Shown here piece by piece: positions 9,599 to 21,903 of a stretch of DNA of 64,000 nucleotides. Origin of the DNA: Sporopachydermia quercuum (lineage: Eukaryota > Ascomycota > Sporopachydermiomycetes > Sporopachydermiales > Sporopachydermiaceae). The stretch spans positions 1,229,791-1,293,790 of the forward strand of contig BCGN01000007.1 in NCBI GenBank assembly GCA_001599295.1, written 5' to 3'. How positions within the stretch are numbered: the stretch's first letter is position 1; each line of letters begins with the position of its first letter. Under the pieces are notes generated by a model. It searched no databases. It was not told the origin of the DNA and saw nothing but the letters and a program-made list of their open reading frames with translations. The position numbers and the translations under genes are program-made.

Positions 9599-10932
9599 TT
9601 ATAAGTCGTCTTCCCATCCTTTGATTTTGAACTCGAACTTCTGCATATCTGAAGGCGTCTCATTAAGATCATCAGATGCATGGCGTGTCTTCTCCAAATA
9701 AGAGAGATTTCCATGGCGATCAACAATTATCATTGTCTGAGTCCTAGTGCCATAATACTTACCAACAATATTATTCAACGACTCCGTACCAACATGACAT
9801 CGTTCAGGGTGTAATTTTCTTTCTTCATCAAATTCCTTCAACTTTTTCTCCAACTCTCCGTCTAGCATTGTATCATCGATAGATTTTATAGAGTTCAACT
9901 CTAAATCTTTCTCCGGAAAGGGAGAAACTGGTACTGTTTGAATACTAACATCAATCGGTGGGATGAAAATACTTAGTTTTAAAGCATCCATCTTATCTAA
10001 ATCTCCATCAATAGCTTCCTTAGGATATGTATTAGTACTGAGTACTTCAAATAACTTTTCAATCAGCTGTTCTTTACTCCATTTCTCTGTAACTGATTGT
10101 TCTACCACTTCATGTACTAGTTTCTTTCCTTCGATAACCTTAGGCCATGGATCATAATATAGAGAGTTGGATATTCCCATATCACGCTCATGGTTCTGAA
10201 ACACTAATGATGAATCACCTCTATTTGTTACAATATGCAATGGTTGGATTGGCGATTGATTAACACTACCAGAAGTGTCATTGAGATTTAAATTTGGGCG
10301 TATTAAGCCATGAACGAAAGAAAAACCTCCTATATCTTTGAATTTTTCAACCTCATATTTCTTTAAAACTTCTTTCCTCCACATATCTGGTTCCAATGTT
10401 GATCTTAAGAAATCTTTCGGTAGTATTCCCCTTGATAATTTACTAACAGCAGCTGTTTTATAGAGTTAGAAAAAACACATCTAATCATTAAGTGCTACAG
10501 CAATAAATAGAAAAAATGATAACCACTTACAATACATTCCAGATTCTCTGAAATTGAGAATTACCGCCAAACGGCCCTCAGTGGTAACCCCTATCCATGT
10601 GCCATGCTCTTCTCTTGCCAAATCATAGGGACTTAATACATTATCGTTTGGAGGATCAGCAAACACAGCCAATGCAGTTGGCCTTGCAAAGAACTCATCT
10701 CTATTTGATAATAAGATCAAAGGGCTGTAACAACAAATAGGAAGATATGTTAGTACTTGTTGACTACCAATGAAGCATTAGAAAGGAGCATGTATACAAT
10801 CAAACATCACTTATTTACGGTTTGACGATATGCTTAGTTGTTAAGGTGATCACATCCAAGAGTGTAGTTTGTTCCTACCTCTTCCCATACATACTATTCT
10901 GGATGTTCTGTGGTCATTAGCAGAATACACAT
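9599..10932 (-). CDS. TANGO2 / NRDE-domain protein, three exons
   Basis: Homologue of human TANGO2 and S. cerevisiae YGR127W. Exon 1 10932-10895 (38 nt), exon 2 10724-10531, exon 3 10452-9599; 1086 nt, 361 residues. Intron 1 (170 nt) has a GTATGT donor and TACTAAC branch; intron 2 (78 nt) has GTAAGT and a TTCTAAC branch. The join of exons 1 and 2 creates the diagnostic MCILLMTTEHPEYPLILL followed at once by SNRDEFFARPT: the initiator-adjacent cysteine and the NRDE motif that name the family. GTWIGVTTEGRLAVILNFRE follows. The C-terminal part has GTESLNNIVGKYYGTRTQTM, comparable to the late TRTQT block of the family. TANGO2 has been linked to haem or lipid metabolism and mitochondria, but its biochemical role is unsettled, so no reaction is assigned. 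Confidence 0.9.
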
Positions 10933-12681
10933 TGTGACTATGAAGTCAGCCACTGAGAATCAGAAACTAAACAAAACAAAACAAATAAAATATTCAATTA
11001 ACTAGATGCAATTAAATTAAAACTAAAATTCTAAAACCTGCTAATTTAACAATCATTTAATCAAATGAGCTAATTATTGAATATATGAACAAATATTCTC
11101 TTCTTGAAGGTGAACCACATAAACATCACCAGTTTCCATGAAATTTGTAGCTTTTTGTCAGTATCTCATTATGAGTCCCAAATTACAGCAAAGCAATTCT
11201 ATTCTAGTGATGTGTGTTGAGAATAAAGTAAAGTATACTTCAACGCAATTCACTACATTCAGTATTGTTTTATATAGATTTATAGATTATAATGAGATAG
11301 GTTGTTGAAAGAGTATTGCCATTTCCATCCATCTCATTCTTGTAGCCCATCTCCTCTTTGAGTATTCTCCACATTTGAAAACCATTTAGTCGAACTTTTC
11401 ACTAATACCTGTGTACTATAGTTATTCTGTATAGTCATTTGTAGAGCTATCTATGAATTTACCGCTTTGTCTAACTTAACTAAAAAGGGAGGGGGGGTAT
11501 TGTCATGCTATCATATGGTACAATAGGAAGAGAACTCTTCTTGGTAAAGAGAATAAAGTTGAACCGAGGTGACGAGAAATGAGCAGAGAACGAAGGTACG
11601 GAGGTACGAATGCCACTTAGTTTGAATGAGAACCCAGTATGTACTTCTTGTTTATGTAGAAAATTATTGAGTTATGAAATAGAATGCCACGGGAAAATGT
11701 TAGCGCCATAGGAGAGCGCGATAGAGAGAGCGAAGTCTAAAATTGTTGATAAGAATTGTTGAGTATTTATATGAATCTACGGATGAGCAAGCAATTGTAG
11801 ACAAAGTAAGTAGATGAAATGGTGATAAGAAAGTCTGACGTTGTCAAGAATCTACTGTGTAGAGAGTTGTGTGGTTGGTAATCATACATGCAGTATGTTG
11901 GAAGGAAATATAAAATCAGCTATTGAAAGACGATACATCAAATGAACATGGAGTTAAATATCGTAACCGGGGGACCAGTAATTTCAGAAAAGATTGATAT
12001 CAGTATCGAGAGATTGGCAAAGTTCAAACGACGACCGATTTGTTGAAATATTATCAACAATTGGACAATCTAAGCACTTGTTATTGGGTTTATCACAAAA
12101 CTCGTTGCATAGCAAAAGCAAATGAATATGATATTGTTTCTTGTGTTTCATAGTTGCTCCTCAACCGAAACCTAGAAAAATTGTTCAGATCATATACGAA
12201 TCAAATCTATGTTCAAGAGTCTCAGTACTCATTTTTTTATATCTACAATTAAAGCAATACCTAAGGAAAAAAAAGTTTAAAGGAATATATAAGGGTTTGA
12301 ATATCCTAGCAACGACTACAAACTGGTATCCTGAAACCATATTTGTTGGATCACCGGAATCAATGACAAACCAAAACCAAGTCTCAAATTTATAACATTG
12401 AGCATCGAAGCAATTGAAAACAAAGAGACAAGAATGTAATCATTAAAAAAAGTCCTTTGGATTTTGTTGTGCCATCTTAAGAATGCTACCAACCAGTTTC
12501 ACGAGTCTGTTAATTATCTAATAATCCTTGCCAGAAACTCTCATGACATGGATACTGATCCGGCAGTAGGAATACGGGAGCACAGGAGCAAAAGTGACAT
12601 AGATGCTAATTAGATTGCGTATTTGTCAGTCATGAGGTTGATGAATGCAATGGAATAATGCTATATTTGTATGGATGAGGA
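10933..12681. other. 1.75-kb intergenic region
   Basis: Upstream of the TANGO2-like gene and downstream of the next minus-strand gene. No exon could be joined across splice signals. A purine run (GGGAGGGGGGG) lies at 11487-11497. One short plus frame (12141-12395) is lysine- and isoleucine-rich with no motif and is considered chance. Confidence 0.5.
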
Positions 12682-13332
12682 TCAAACGCACTGTTTGAAA
12701 ATGGATTTTAACCAGTCCCTAAATACTGATAAGGAACTTCTCCTTTCCTCTTGTCCAAACTCTTTCTCATTAGGGGGACTCGGAAATCTACGGTCATCAT
12801 CATTATCCAATTCTCTAAAAGGAAAGTTAGTTTTTGCTATTATTATCGACTATGTTCTGAAAATCTTAATGCCATCAAAAATTTCACAAAATTCCACATA
12901 CCTTGACGTTCTTGATCTGTGGCTCACATGGGAAGTCGTTCTCCCAAGAGAAGCCAATGACGATGCTTTCACCAAACCTGTTTTAGTTTCCATCGTATAT
13001 TCTTCAGGGAAAATCAGCTGCCCAACTGACGAAGGACAGTTGAGGTCTTGTGATGGCTTTTTTCCCAGACCTAGCTCCATGAGAGACTCTCTTGTTTCTG
13101 TTTCTTCTAATGGCTCCAGTGTCGTTCCACTTTTTATGGAATTTCTTCTTGATTTGGTGGACAGCTGATCCGAGTAACTACTCAGTATGGATTCAGTGTC
13201 TTTCAGATATATTGGTTCAGCATTTTGCTGTTTTGTTTCATCGTCTAGAAAGAAAGGCTCCGGTTCTACAGCATCCTCTTCACCAACAAGAACACTGTCT
13301 ATACTATTTGTTCTCTCATATCTTGGGGGCAT
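12682..13332 (-). CDS. Unrecognised Ser-rich protein, two exons
   Basis: Exon 1 13332-12902, intron 12901-12815 (87 nt, GTATGT donor, AACTAAC branch, CTTTTAG acceptor), exon 2 12814-12682; 564 nt, 187 residues. The exact phase closure and consensus splice sites are the main support. The protein is hydrophilic, without signal peptide or membrane span. It begins MPPRYERTNSIDSV and contains KTGLVKASSLASLGRTTS; the end is basic and hydrophobic (FRDWLKSIFKQCV). Motifs RRNS and RRSS fit basophilic-kinase (PKA-type) sites. I do not recognise a family. It could be a regulatory protein or the N-terminus of a larger protein if a further intron with an atypical donor (GTGCGT near 12687) is used, but I found no convincing downstream exon. 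Confidence 0.5.
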
Positions 13333-16300
13333 TATAAGTATTTATGTATATATATATTGATAATGCAGCGCGTAAGTTTCCTAGAAGTTTATGGTATGAG
13401 GCCTTTCCTAATTTTAGATGCCTTTTTTAGTTGAGGAGCACTTACTATGTGTTTTGCAGAGGTATTTGAATCACTTCTTATACCTAACTCCTGGCCTTCA
13501 AACGAATGAGTATATTATTGTTCGTGTAGTTGAACTAACTAAAGTTGTCTATCAGGTGAACACTTTATATTGTTTTTCGCCTTCTGTTAATATTATTGCG
13601 TTGCTATAAGCGTTTCTTTTGATATCTAGTGTGTTGATATATAACTCTCTCTTAATATCTTGAGGTAATTTTGTCACAATTGTGTAGTATATAGCTTATT
13701 CTCAGTTTGTATTGCTTAACAGATATCGACATCAATTTTTCTATATACCTATTTCGTGATACAGCAACTAGATGTTCTTCTGCTAAATATAAATACTTGT
13801 CGAGGCATATCTATAACAGTTATCTCTAATTATGCTCAATATCTGTCACAGTATTTCACGTAGAGATCATCACCGATCTGAAAGATGATCGTGTCCCTTT
13901 TTTGACAATTCAGGACAAACAAACTGAATTGCAGTCTAATAAGTCACGGTTTTCATCTCATTATTGTTTTGTTGGTCAGGTTTGCTTAAAGTTCAGGATG
14001 CAAATTACTGGATTGGCATATAAGGTTCCAATAACTAAATGTTGAATTGTAACATTCAAACTTAATTTTGATGATAACGTTATTAGCCAAGTCTCATTTA
14101 TAGTGTTAATAACCAAAAGCGATGATCATTGTCTATTCACTACAATTGAGAGGTTGCGAGTTCATTTCGACAAAAGTAGAACGAGTAAAAACTGAACCAA
14201 CCTTAAGAAGCCATTCTAATCAGGGATATAGCTATTGCTACTATTCATCAGAGTGTCCGCGGAGGTTAAGATGTTGAGTAAATTAAAGTTTTCTAAGGCT
14301 CTGAAATGGAAAGGAACCCATTAGGTCAAAGAGACTCCTTGCAACAAAAAATGATCAACGTTTCAAAACTATAAGATCTAAAAGTCTTCTTGTTACCCTA
14401 CGACACCGTGATATCGGAGCTTTGTTTTGTTAAATTCAGTTAAGATATCTCTGACTGACGAATTGTTTTCCTGAATATTTATATTCCTATTCAAACTAGA
14501 AAAAGCCTCAGGTGTCTCTATATTATCATTTTATTACAGCTTAATTGAAAACTTTTGATTTAACTTCAGATTTTCGAAGATTATAACTAAGTTAGATTTC
14601 TTCATTAGAGTCTTCTATCACTTTCTCGTTTTTGTGGGAAAGTGAGTGTTAGGAAAAATCGGGTTAAAAGATTCCCTAGTCTCTCATGATTTTCAACTTT
14701 CAACTAAAATTAAAATATAGTTAAAGTTTAACGCTCAGAGTTAAAGTTAATTTAAGTTCAATCTTGTTTTTATGGGATTAAGCTGAGAATAGTTATATTT
14801 GATTGACGATTCACTTAAAACATTCCAAGTGAACATGAATTTAAAAAACCGTGAATTTATCACCATATTCTTCCGGGATAATTTGTTCAATGTTCAGTAT
14901 TTACGACATCCGGGAATTCTCTGCAGATTTCTCAATCTGACAATAGAATGAGTAAAAGGCATCATATTTGTCATTACCGTGCAATAGGATTTTTACACTA
15001 CTCGTCTATATTACTTTATTCACTTGGGAGCCTCTGTTTTCAATGCAGAAACGCTAAAAACCCGGGAACCTACATTGGAATTGGTCTCTACTATTAAAGG
15101 ACAGAAGGACAGAACGTAATAGTGGATTACTTGAGACACTTGAGTTGTTTTCTGAAATTATAGATGACTTTGTCAGGAGCACCCCAAGATACTGTTGTTT
15201 TCCTTCTCTGCCCTCCTTGATCATCAAGCCAAATAATGGAATGGTTTTCAAGTAGATTAAATGCAAATAGCATAGTTCATCTCCTTTTAACCAGTGTTTA
15301 TCTCCAGTTCAAAGTTCAACGAAGAAAGTCTTCTAAGAAGATGAAATAGAAGCAGCTTCAAAAAGAACAAGGAATCTACTTTCATTCTCACATCAAACAA
15401 CCATTTGCTTATTGTGCTTCTATGAAAACATATTTTCACTATTTCTATGAATATTTATGAATATACTACTAATTGTTTTGATCTATTAGTTATCTTTAGT
15501 TCATGGATTGGCATGAAGATTGTTCGTAATAGCTTGCCTCCAGTTTTTCAGGAAGACTTTCCTATTTCAGGAAAGTTCCATTAAGAATTGAGTTCGGAAC
15601 GCTTAAGATTCCTTAGAAACGCTATCTGAATAAACTTTGGTCATATATGGTCTTTTAGTGATTTTGATTAGTCGTAAATGTCAACCTTAATCGCAGACAT
15701 GATTCGCTTTTGAAATGAAACGATTTCTAAGACATATGGGTGGTACAACTATGGACTACAACTTTTGTCGTCTTCCATCAATAAACCGACATACAATAAG
15801 ACACGACAGTAATGCTCTCACATAAAAATGTAGATACTCCTGAAAAATGAATTGAAACAGATTTGTGGATAATTGGAGAGCTGCCAATTAACTTCACACC
15901 TCCAATCTATTGAATCCGTTTCCATATTTACTTGAGAATATAAACCTCTGATAAAACACAGGAAATGATTTTATTGGGAACCTGTATGGTATCAGAAAAC
16001 TATACTTTCTTGTAATAAGAAGCATACCTGAAGCATGAGATTACGGAAAGGTTTCTTGATCACTTTCCAGTTTCATCCAATTTGATTCTACTGAAGTGAA
16101 ACGAAGGGGAACGGTTCATAATCATGACGTTAAGGTCCTGTGAGCTTTGTTTCAAACTTAACTTTTCAGTTCACTTTTCCATACTTAACTTTGACACGCG
16201 TCCTCCATTACAACAATATGCAAAAGAACCTTCTCTTGCATAAGCCTAGAACAATTCTCTATAGCCAGCCAATCCTGCGTCTTGGGTCATGTTCACTCAG

Positions 16301-17648
16301 TATCTCCTGCATCTTTTTCTCAAACAATAGAAAGAAAAAGAAATGAGGAATCGAACATGATATAACCATTTTACAAGGCAATCAAGAGTGGGGTTTTACA
16401 TTGAGGACATGTGCAATTTACTGTTTTAGAGTAACGTTCTTTCCTGAACAACAAAAACAACACCTCTGTTTACAACTGTAGCATGTTTCAGCCAAATAGC
16501 TGTTTCGAGTAAATGGATACCCAATGATCAGATTCCCACCTGTTAATGTTTTCTCTTTGCTAATGACAATAAAAGTAAGAGCTTTTTCTCTTAACCATAT
16601 AATTATACTATTTCAATACCACATAACTTGGTCACATCAGTCTTCCTTCTATTGAGAGCTCTCAATGATGTTCCATGTTCATGAACTTATTATATCAAAG
16701 TACCAAAGTGCGAAAGACGGAGCGGACCCAAAACGGAGGAAATTCATACTTCTTACGTCTAAGGTGTTCAAAAAAGATTTCATAATTGCAGAATAATAAC
16801 AACAGTAATAGTAATTGGCAATTGAAACATCAATTACAACCACTCTCGTATTGTTCTTCCTTTTATCATTCGGCTAAGTAAGTTTATCTATCGAACTATG
16901 TGGATGTGGATATCTGAGTTTTCATTCCCTAAACTGAGAAGGAGCTAGCGAAGAAGTTTTTTTTCAGAATAGAACAGAAACAGAGTAGGCATAAAAAAAT
17001 GAGTTATTGGGGTCTGCTGTGTCTTAGCCACAAAGATGGTGAGGTAACTTTTTTACTGATTCATGGATACTGAATTAATATACTCAAAGCTATTTATTCT
17101 CCCTCTTAGTCCCTGAAAAACATTTTGAAGTAACCAAATCCCTTAGATTCAAGTTCCTTACTCATGAGAGATTCTTTTCTGCACTTGTTTCAGAGCCCAA
17201 ACATAGAACCCAACCCATGGAATATCTCATATCCACGGTATGAACGCTGTAATTAACCGCTTCTTCAGTAGAGTTCGATTCCCCAATTAACAATATTTGT
17301 CCAAGTCATGTGAATANGTGGTCGTGTCCCATTACAGATATAGTGATTCAAGAAATAGTTAAGTAGATGGTTGGAGTATCGTGAAAGTCATGTTAGGTCG
17401 CAGGCCAACAACAATATTCTGTATAGTAAGTAAACAAACAAACAATCAATTGAAGTATTCACAAATATCTATAGATTATTGATTCTGCGAGGATTAATCA
17501 AAAGCCAAACAGGTTTGACGCACATTTCAGTTGTTGCAGATTGAAAGCTGTCTAAAGATTGGATTTGAACAAGATTCAACTGTGTTGGTGTTTTTTTGTT
17601 CTTTGGTCTTTTGATCTGGTAGGCTATCTCAAACGAACGTTGGAATTC
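13333..17648. other. 4.3-kb gene desert
   Basis: The longest stretch without a supportable gene. Stops are frequent in all frames; the longest frames are below about 70 codons and have no motifs. Noted inside: a hairpin followed by six T at 13865-13903 (separate entry), a TTAAAGTTTAA-like repeat near 14720-14755 and a stray B-box-like TTCGATTCC at about 17274. No terminal repeats, transposase or reverse-transcriptase motif was found. The last few hundred bases should be the SAC1 promoter. It could be a regulatory or structural region, a decayed gene, or host a non-coding RNA. Confidence 0.5.
13865..13903 (+). ncRNA. Hairpin plus T6 tract, possible 3' end of a Pol III-type RNA
   Basis: GATCATC (13865-13871) pairs perfectly with GATGATC (13884-13890) around a 12-nt loop, followed 7 nt later by six T. 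The arrangement resembles the end of a small RNA, but no A or B box or known snRNA, snoRNA or SRP motif was seen upstream. A chance hairpin is quite possible. Confidence 0.15.
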
Positions 17649-19810
17649 ATGATGGTTGGCGGACCTTTATTTTTTTCGGCAGACGAGTCCGAACATAGAT
17701 ATTATTTTAAGTTTGCATCTGATAGTTCTACTCCAATATTGGTAATTGACAGATATGGTCCCTCATTTCTTCCAAGCGGTAAGTATCTCGAAGTTACACG
17801 AGACGTGATGTGCATATTTACACTTTTAGGAATCATCTAACAGAGATACCAAGACTCTTTTCCTTCTAGGGATTTACATTCTATCAGTGGCATCCTAGGT
17901 ATTATAACATTAAGAGCTGGAAAATATGTTATTATAGCTACAAAGTCTCAAGAAGTCGGTGACTTACTTGGTTCGTCTATCCATAAAGTAANAGGTTTTG
18001 ATATTTTACCTTTACAAAAGAAGGTGACCTCTGCTCTTGATGAGATTGAGGACGACTATTTGAGCTTGTTGAGAAATCACATAAAATCAGCACCTTTGTA
18101 TTTCTCTTACACTTATGATTTGACAAACTCATTACAAAAGTCGGCAAAGAATGAAGGAGTAAGTGAATTGTGCCTTGTTGATAGTAGAACTTTATTGAAA
18201 CCATAGCATGCCATGATTATCTTGATTGAATTGCGGTTACTAACATAATAATCATGCTATAGTCTGACGACCAATTTATTTGGAACTCATATATTCTCCA
18301 AGACATAGCCGGTTTGACAGATAAACCAAACTCTTTTGTTTTCCCAGTTATCTTTGGATGTAAGTCATTTTATGGCTAAGCATATGAACCTTTCTTTTGT
18401 ATATTCAAATTACTAACCAACATTTAACTATTAAGACGTGAATGTTGCCTCATTGACAATTAATGGCACAAGCATCAGTTTTGCTTTAATAACAAGAAGA
18501 AGCAGATACAGAGCAGGAACACGTTATTTCAGACGTGGTATTGATATCGAAGGACATGTTGCTAATTTCAATGAGACGGAACAAATTTTGGTTATAAATG
18601 ATCAGAAGTCTGGTAATTGGCAAAAGGTCTACAGTTATGTGCAAATCAGAGGCAGTGTTCCTGTTTTCTGGGCTGAGATTAATAATTTAAAGTACAAACC
18701 AATGTTAAGAATTGCTGAGCCAAATGTAAGTTATCATTCATCAATTGTCTCGCGTCTTTATCTATGAATAATCATATTAACTGACCAAATAAGATTGAAC
18801 CAGCTAGAAAACATTTCGATGAAACCGGAATGGAATTTGAAAAGATATATCTTGTTAATTTAGTGAATCAGAAAGGTTACGAACTACCAGTTAAGCAGGC
18901 ATATGAAGACCTAGTAACATCCCTTAACACCTCATTGGTGGACTATACTTACTTTGACTTTCATCATGAATGTCGTAGGATGAGATGGGATCGAGTGGAG
19001 CTGCTGATCAATCACTTGAAAGAAAGAAATTTGAGGCTCGATGACTGCTTTGTCATCGAGAATGACAGCACACCAAAAGTACTTGCTAAGCAACACTCTA
19101 TTGTTCGAACAAATTGCATGGATTGCTTAGATCGTACTAATGTTGTTCAAAGTATGATTGGGCGCAAAGTCCTACAAGCTCAATTGGAAAACAGTGGTGT
19201 AATTTCTCCCAATGAAAACTGGTCAAACAATAAAACGTTTGAGTTTCTTTTCCGACAATTTTGGGCTGACAATGCAAACGCTGTATCAGTGGCATATTCT
19301 GGTACAGGTGCTTTGAAAACTGATTTTACTCGAACTGGTAAGCGCACGAAGTTTGGAGCTTTCATGGATTTCGTAAACTCTACTTCTCGTTATATTAGGA
19401 ACAATTTCTACGACGGATCAAGACAAGATGGATTTGACTTATTTTTGGGTAATCATCTTCCTTTCGAGACTTTGGAGTCTCCTTTTATTGATAGAAGACC
19501 GATACTTACCCAGTCGATCCCATACTTATTGATTGGAAGTTTGATTTTGATTTTGTCGTTGGTTTTGTTCCCCAAGCCTACCAATCCTCCTTTGGCAAAT
19601 CTTTCACTGTTATTACTCTGTTTACTAGTATTGGCCTACAGTTTGAACTTTTTGTTGAAAGATGGCATTCAGTTTGTAGATTGGCCAAAATTAATACCTT
19701 TAGACTTCTTGACTGAACGTGAAATTATCGATAACGGCAAAACGAGAGGTGTCGTTTTCAAAGAATCTCCCCAATTTGAATATGTTCATGATAAATCTAG
19801 ATTAGAATGA
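17649..19810 (+). CDS. SAC1: Phosphoinositide phosphatase SAC1, five exons
   Basis: ER/Golgi membrane phosphatase that removes phosphate mainly from PI4P. Exons 17649-17778, 17854-18158, 18263-18359, 18436-18725, 18794-19810; 1839 nt, 612 residues (S. cerevisiae 623). All four introns (75, 104, 76, 68 nt) start GTAAGT and phases close exactly. The first acceptor is set at AAG|AC (17853/17854), 12 nt past a CTAAC branch, because it alone keeps the frame for HSISGILGIITLRAG, the SAC-domain I-x-GILG motif. Later motifs are YFSYTYDLTNSLQ, TRRSRYRAGTRYFRRG, NFNETEQ, RGSVPVFWAEINNLKYKP, the catalytic CX5R in NCMDCLDRTNV and GTGALKTDFTRTGKR. Two C-terminal membrane spans (IPYLLIGSLILILSLVLF and LSLLLLCLLVLAYSLNFLL) fit ER anchoring. 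A second ATG follows immediately at 17652. Convergent with TRP3, 136 bp between stops. Confidence 0.93.
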
Positions 19811-19946
19811 ATGATATGCATAGAATTGTGTTTTGATTGCCGAGTAATAGGAAATATATTAATAGATGAAGTTTACCTCTATAGATACAAAAATGATTCT
19901 GGCAACCTTGATAGAAGTAGTTGATCATTTACAAACTAGTGCCTAC

Positions 19947-21565
19947 TTACTGATTCCCTAGTAATTCCTTAACTAATTTTTTTGTATCGTCAGCTCTCAT
20001 CAATGACTCACCGACCAAAAATGTTCTGACCCCTTCAGACAAATACTTCTGAACATCCTTATTACCAGAAATACCACTCAGAGCAGCAAGAACAGTTCCT
20101 TCTGGGACCATGGCAACCAAACGACTGGTTGTGTCCAAATCTACATCAAAAGTGTGAAGATTTCTATTGTTTACTCCAATTACTTTGGCACCCAGTTCAA
20201 TTGCACGTTTCATTTCATCGCTTGAATTGACTTCTACCAAAGGTTCCATACCAAGATCCCTTGAATAATTGAAAAGCCGTCTGAGCAAGGAGTCATTTAG
20301 CATTTTTACAATCAATAATACTGAATCTGCACCTCCTACACGGGCTTCTAAGATTTGATACTCATCATGAATGAATTCTTTTCTTAGCACTGCCGGACGT
20401 GTTTCGGGTGAGAACTTCAAATCAAGGGCCTTTCGAACAGTCTTGAGATCATCCATACATCCTTTGAACCACTTGGGTTCTGTCAAAACAGAGATTGCGC
20501 TGGCCCCTGCTTCCGCATAAGTTAATGCTTGTTTAGGAATGTTCACTTGGAGATCAATTGGCCCTTTGGATGGCGAAGCTCTTTTGATCTCTGCCAGAAG
20601 GGCTGGTGCGGGGGCTGTTCTAGATAGCCTTGAATGCAGATTAATGACTGGCGGTGCCAATCCAATGTCGTAAGCATTCTGTAGATCAGATCTTGTTTGT
20701 CCAGGTATTGATTTTCTTATTGTGAGTTGCTGCTTACTGTAATTATAAATTGTATCAAGAATAGACTCTTTCTTAGCTACAGAATCCTGTCGAGTTGACT
20801 TGTTAAGCTCTGAATCTTGCCATTCTCCACCAGACAATCTGAGGATGTTGCGCACCATCAAACGTCCTTCTTCCGTTAATATGCTTTCAGGATGAAATTG
20901 TACTCCTTCAACAACATATTTCTTATGACGGACACCCATTATTACACCAGAGTCTGTAGTAGCTGTCACTTCCAAGCACTCAGGCAAAGAACTGATAGTT
21001 CCTGCAAGCGAATGGTATCTCGTAACAGCGACCCCTTGAGGTACGTCTAAGAACAGCCCTTTACCATCGTGTGTAACAGTGGATGTCTTCCCATGAACAA
21101 TCTCCCCAGCGTATGACACCTCACCCCCAAAAACTGAAAAAATACACTGTCTTTTATCATAAAGCAAGTTAATATATAGTGAAACAAATAAGTAAAGCAA
21201 TGTGCTGAATAGATACATACTCTCCCATACAAATACCAACAACCGGGATTTTGCCAGCAAAAAAGGTAATAACGTCTTTTGATACTCCAGAATCAGTTAA
21301 AGGGTGTCCCGGACCAGGGGAAATGACAATAACTTCTGGCTGAAGATCTTCGATTTCTTTCAGAGTAACTTTGTCATTTCGGAAAACCAGTACATCGGCT
21401 CCCTCACGGCAAAGGTATTCATATAAATTCCTTGAAAATATTAGCATTTACTCTTGAATAACAATGAAAATTCGTTGAGTGCAATCGTTTACTCCATGAT
21501 TCAACATACCAAGTAAAAGAGTCATAGTTGTCAATCATGACAACCCTCCGTATGTTCCCAGTCAT
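19947..21565 (-). CDS. TRP3: Bifunctional anthranilate synthase II / indole-3-glycerol-phosphate synthase, three exons
   Basis: Tryptophan biosynthesis: the N-terminal glutamine amidotransferase supplies ammonia to the TRP2 anthranilate synthase, and the C-terminal TIM barrel converts CdRP to indole-3-glycerol phosphate. Exons 21565-21510, 21430-21221, 21150-19947; 1470 nt, 489 residues (S. cerevisiae 484). Introns of 79 and 70 nt start GTATGT. Splicing rebuilds [16 protein letters not shown] and the nucleophile elbow GICMGEQCIF; the catalytic partners lie in HPES. The synthase half shows [42 protein letters not shown] and ALSGI. In ALSGI the Leu is encoded by CTG (20081-20079), evidence for the standard code. 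Lacks the third (PRAI) domain found in many filamentous fungi, as in yeasts generally. Diverges from MPS1 over a 1.6-kb interval. Confidence 0.96.
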
Positions 21566-21892
21566 AATGAAAGGAAATTAGTATCAGTGCTCCTTAGAGT
21601 CTTGGCAGCTGCCTTGAATTGAGGAGTGATAAGTCTGAAGTACCAACTAAGTGTTAAAAAGACTCTGGAGTCGACGGCTCTTTGGTTTAGCCAGTGATGG
21701 ACCAGATGCTTAGTATTTCATAACTGTCTGTTGTCTCGTTTCAATTTTTGATAGTACAGTATGATTTTACCATTTGAGTAATCTCAATCTAGTAATAGTT
21801 GTAAAATGAGTTTCTTCAGTATTCACGTTACCCGGATTCAAAGTGGAAGAAGATCAAGATGCTTGACATTGTATAAAAGTGTCCGAACTCAG

Positions 21893-21903
21893 TCACGTGA
21901 CTC
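21893..21903 (+). promoter_or_regulatory. Overlapping CACGTG and TGACTC motifs upstream of TRP3
   Basis: TCACGTGACTC combines an 8-bp E-box palindrome (Cbf1-type CACGTG) with TGACTC, the core of the Gcn4 site, about 330 bp upstream of the TRP3 ATG. TRP genes are classic general-amino-acid-control targets in yeasts, so a role is plausible; single short motifs also occur by chance. Confidence 0.3.

Noticed and set aside
12671-13168. 165-codon plus-strand frame beginning MDEDQTHCLKMD
   Set aside because: Antisense to the spliced minus-strand gene, which has consensus donor, branch and acceptor; the plus frame has no motif.
16338-16360. Second B-box-like sequence on the minus strand
   Set aside because: Adjacent bases do not pair as a T stem and no cloverleaf is possible.
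17269-17285. B-box-like TTCGATTCC, possible tRNA
   Set aside because: No flanking T stem, anticodon arm or acceptor stem can be folded around it.
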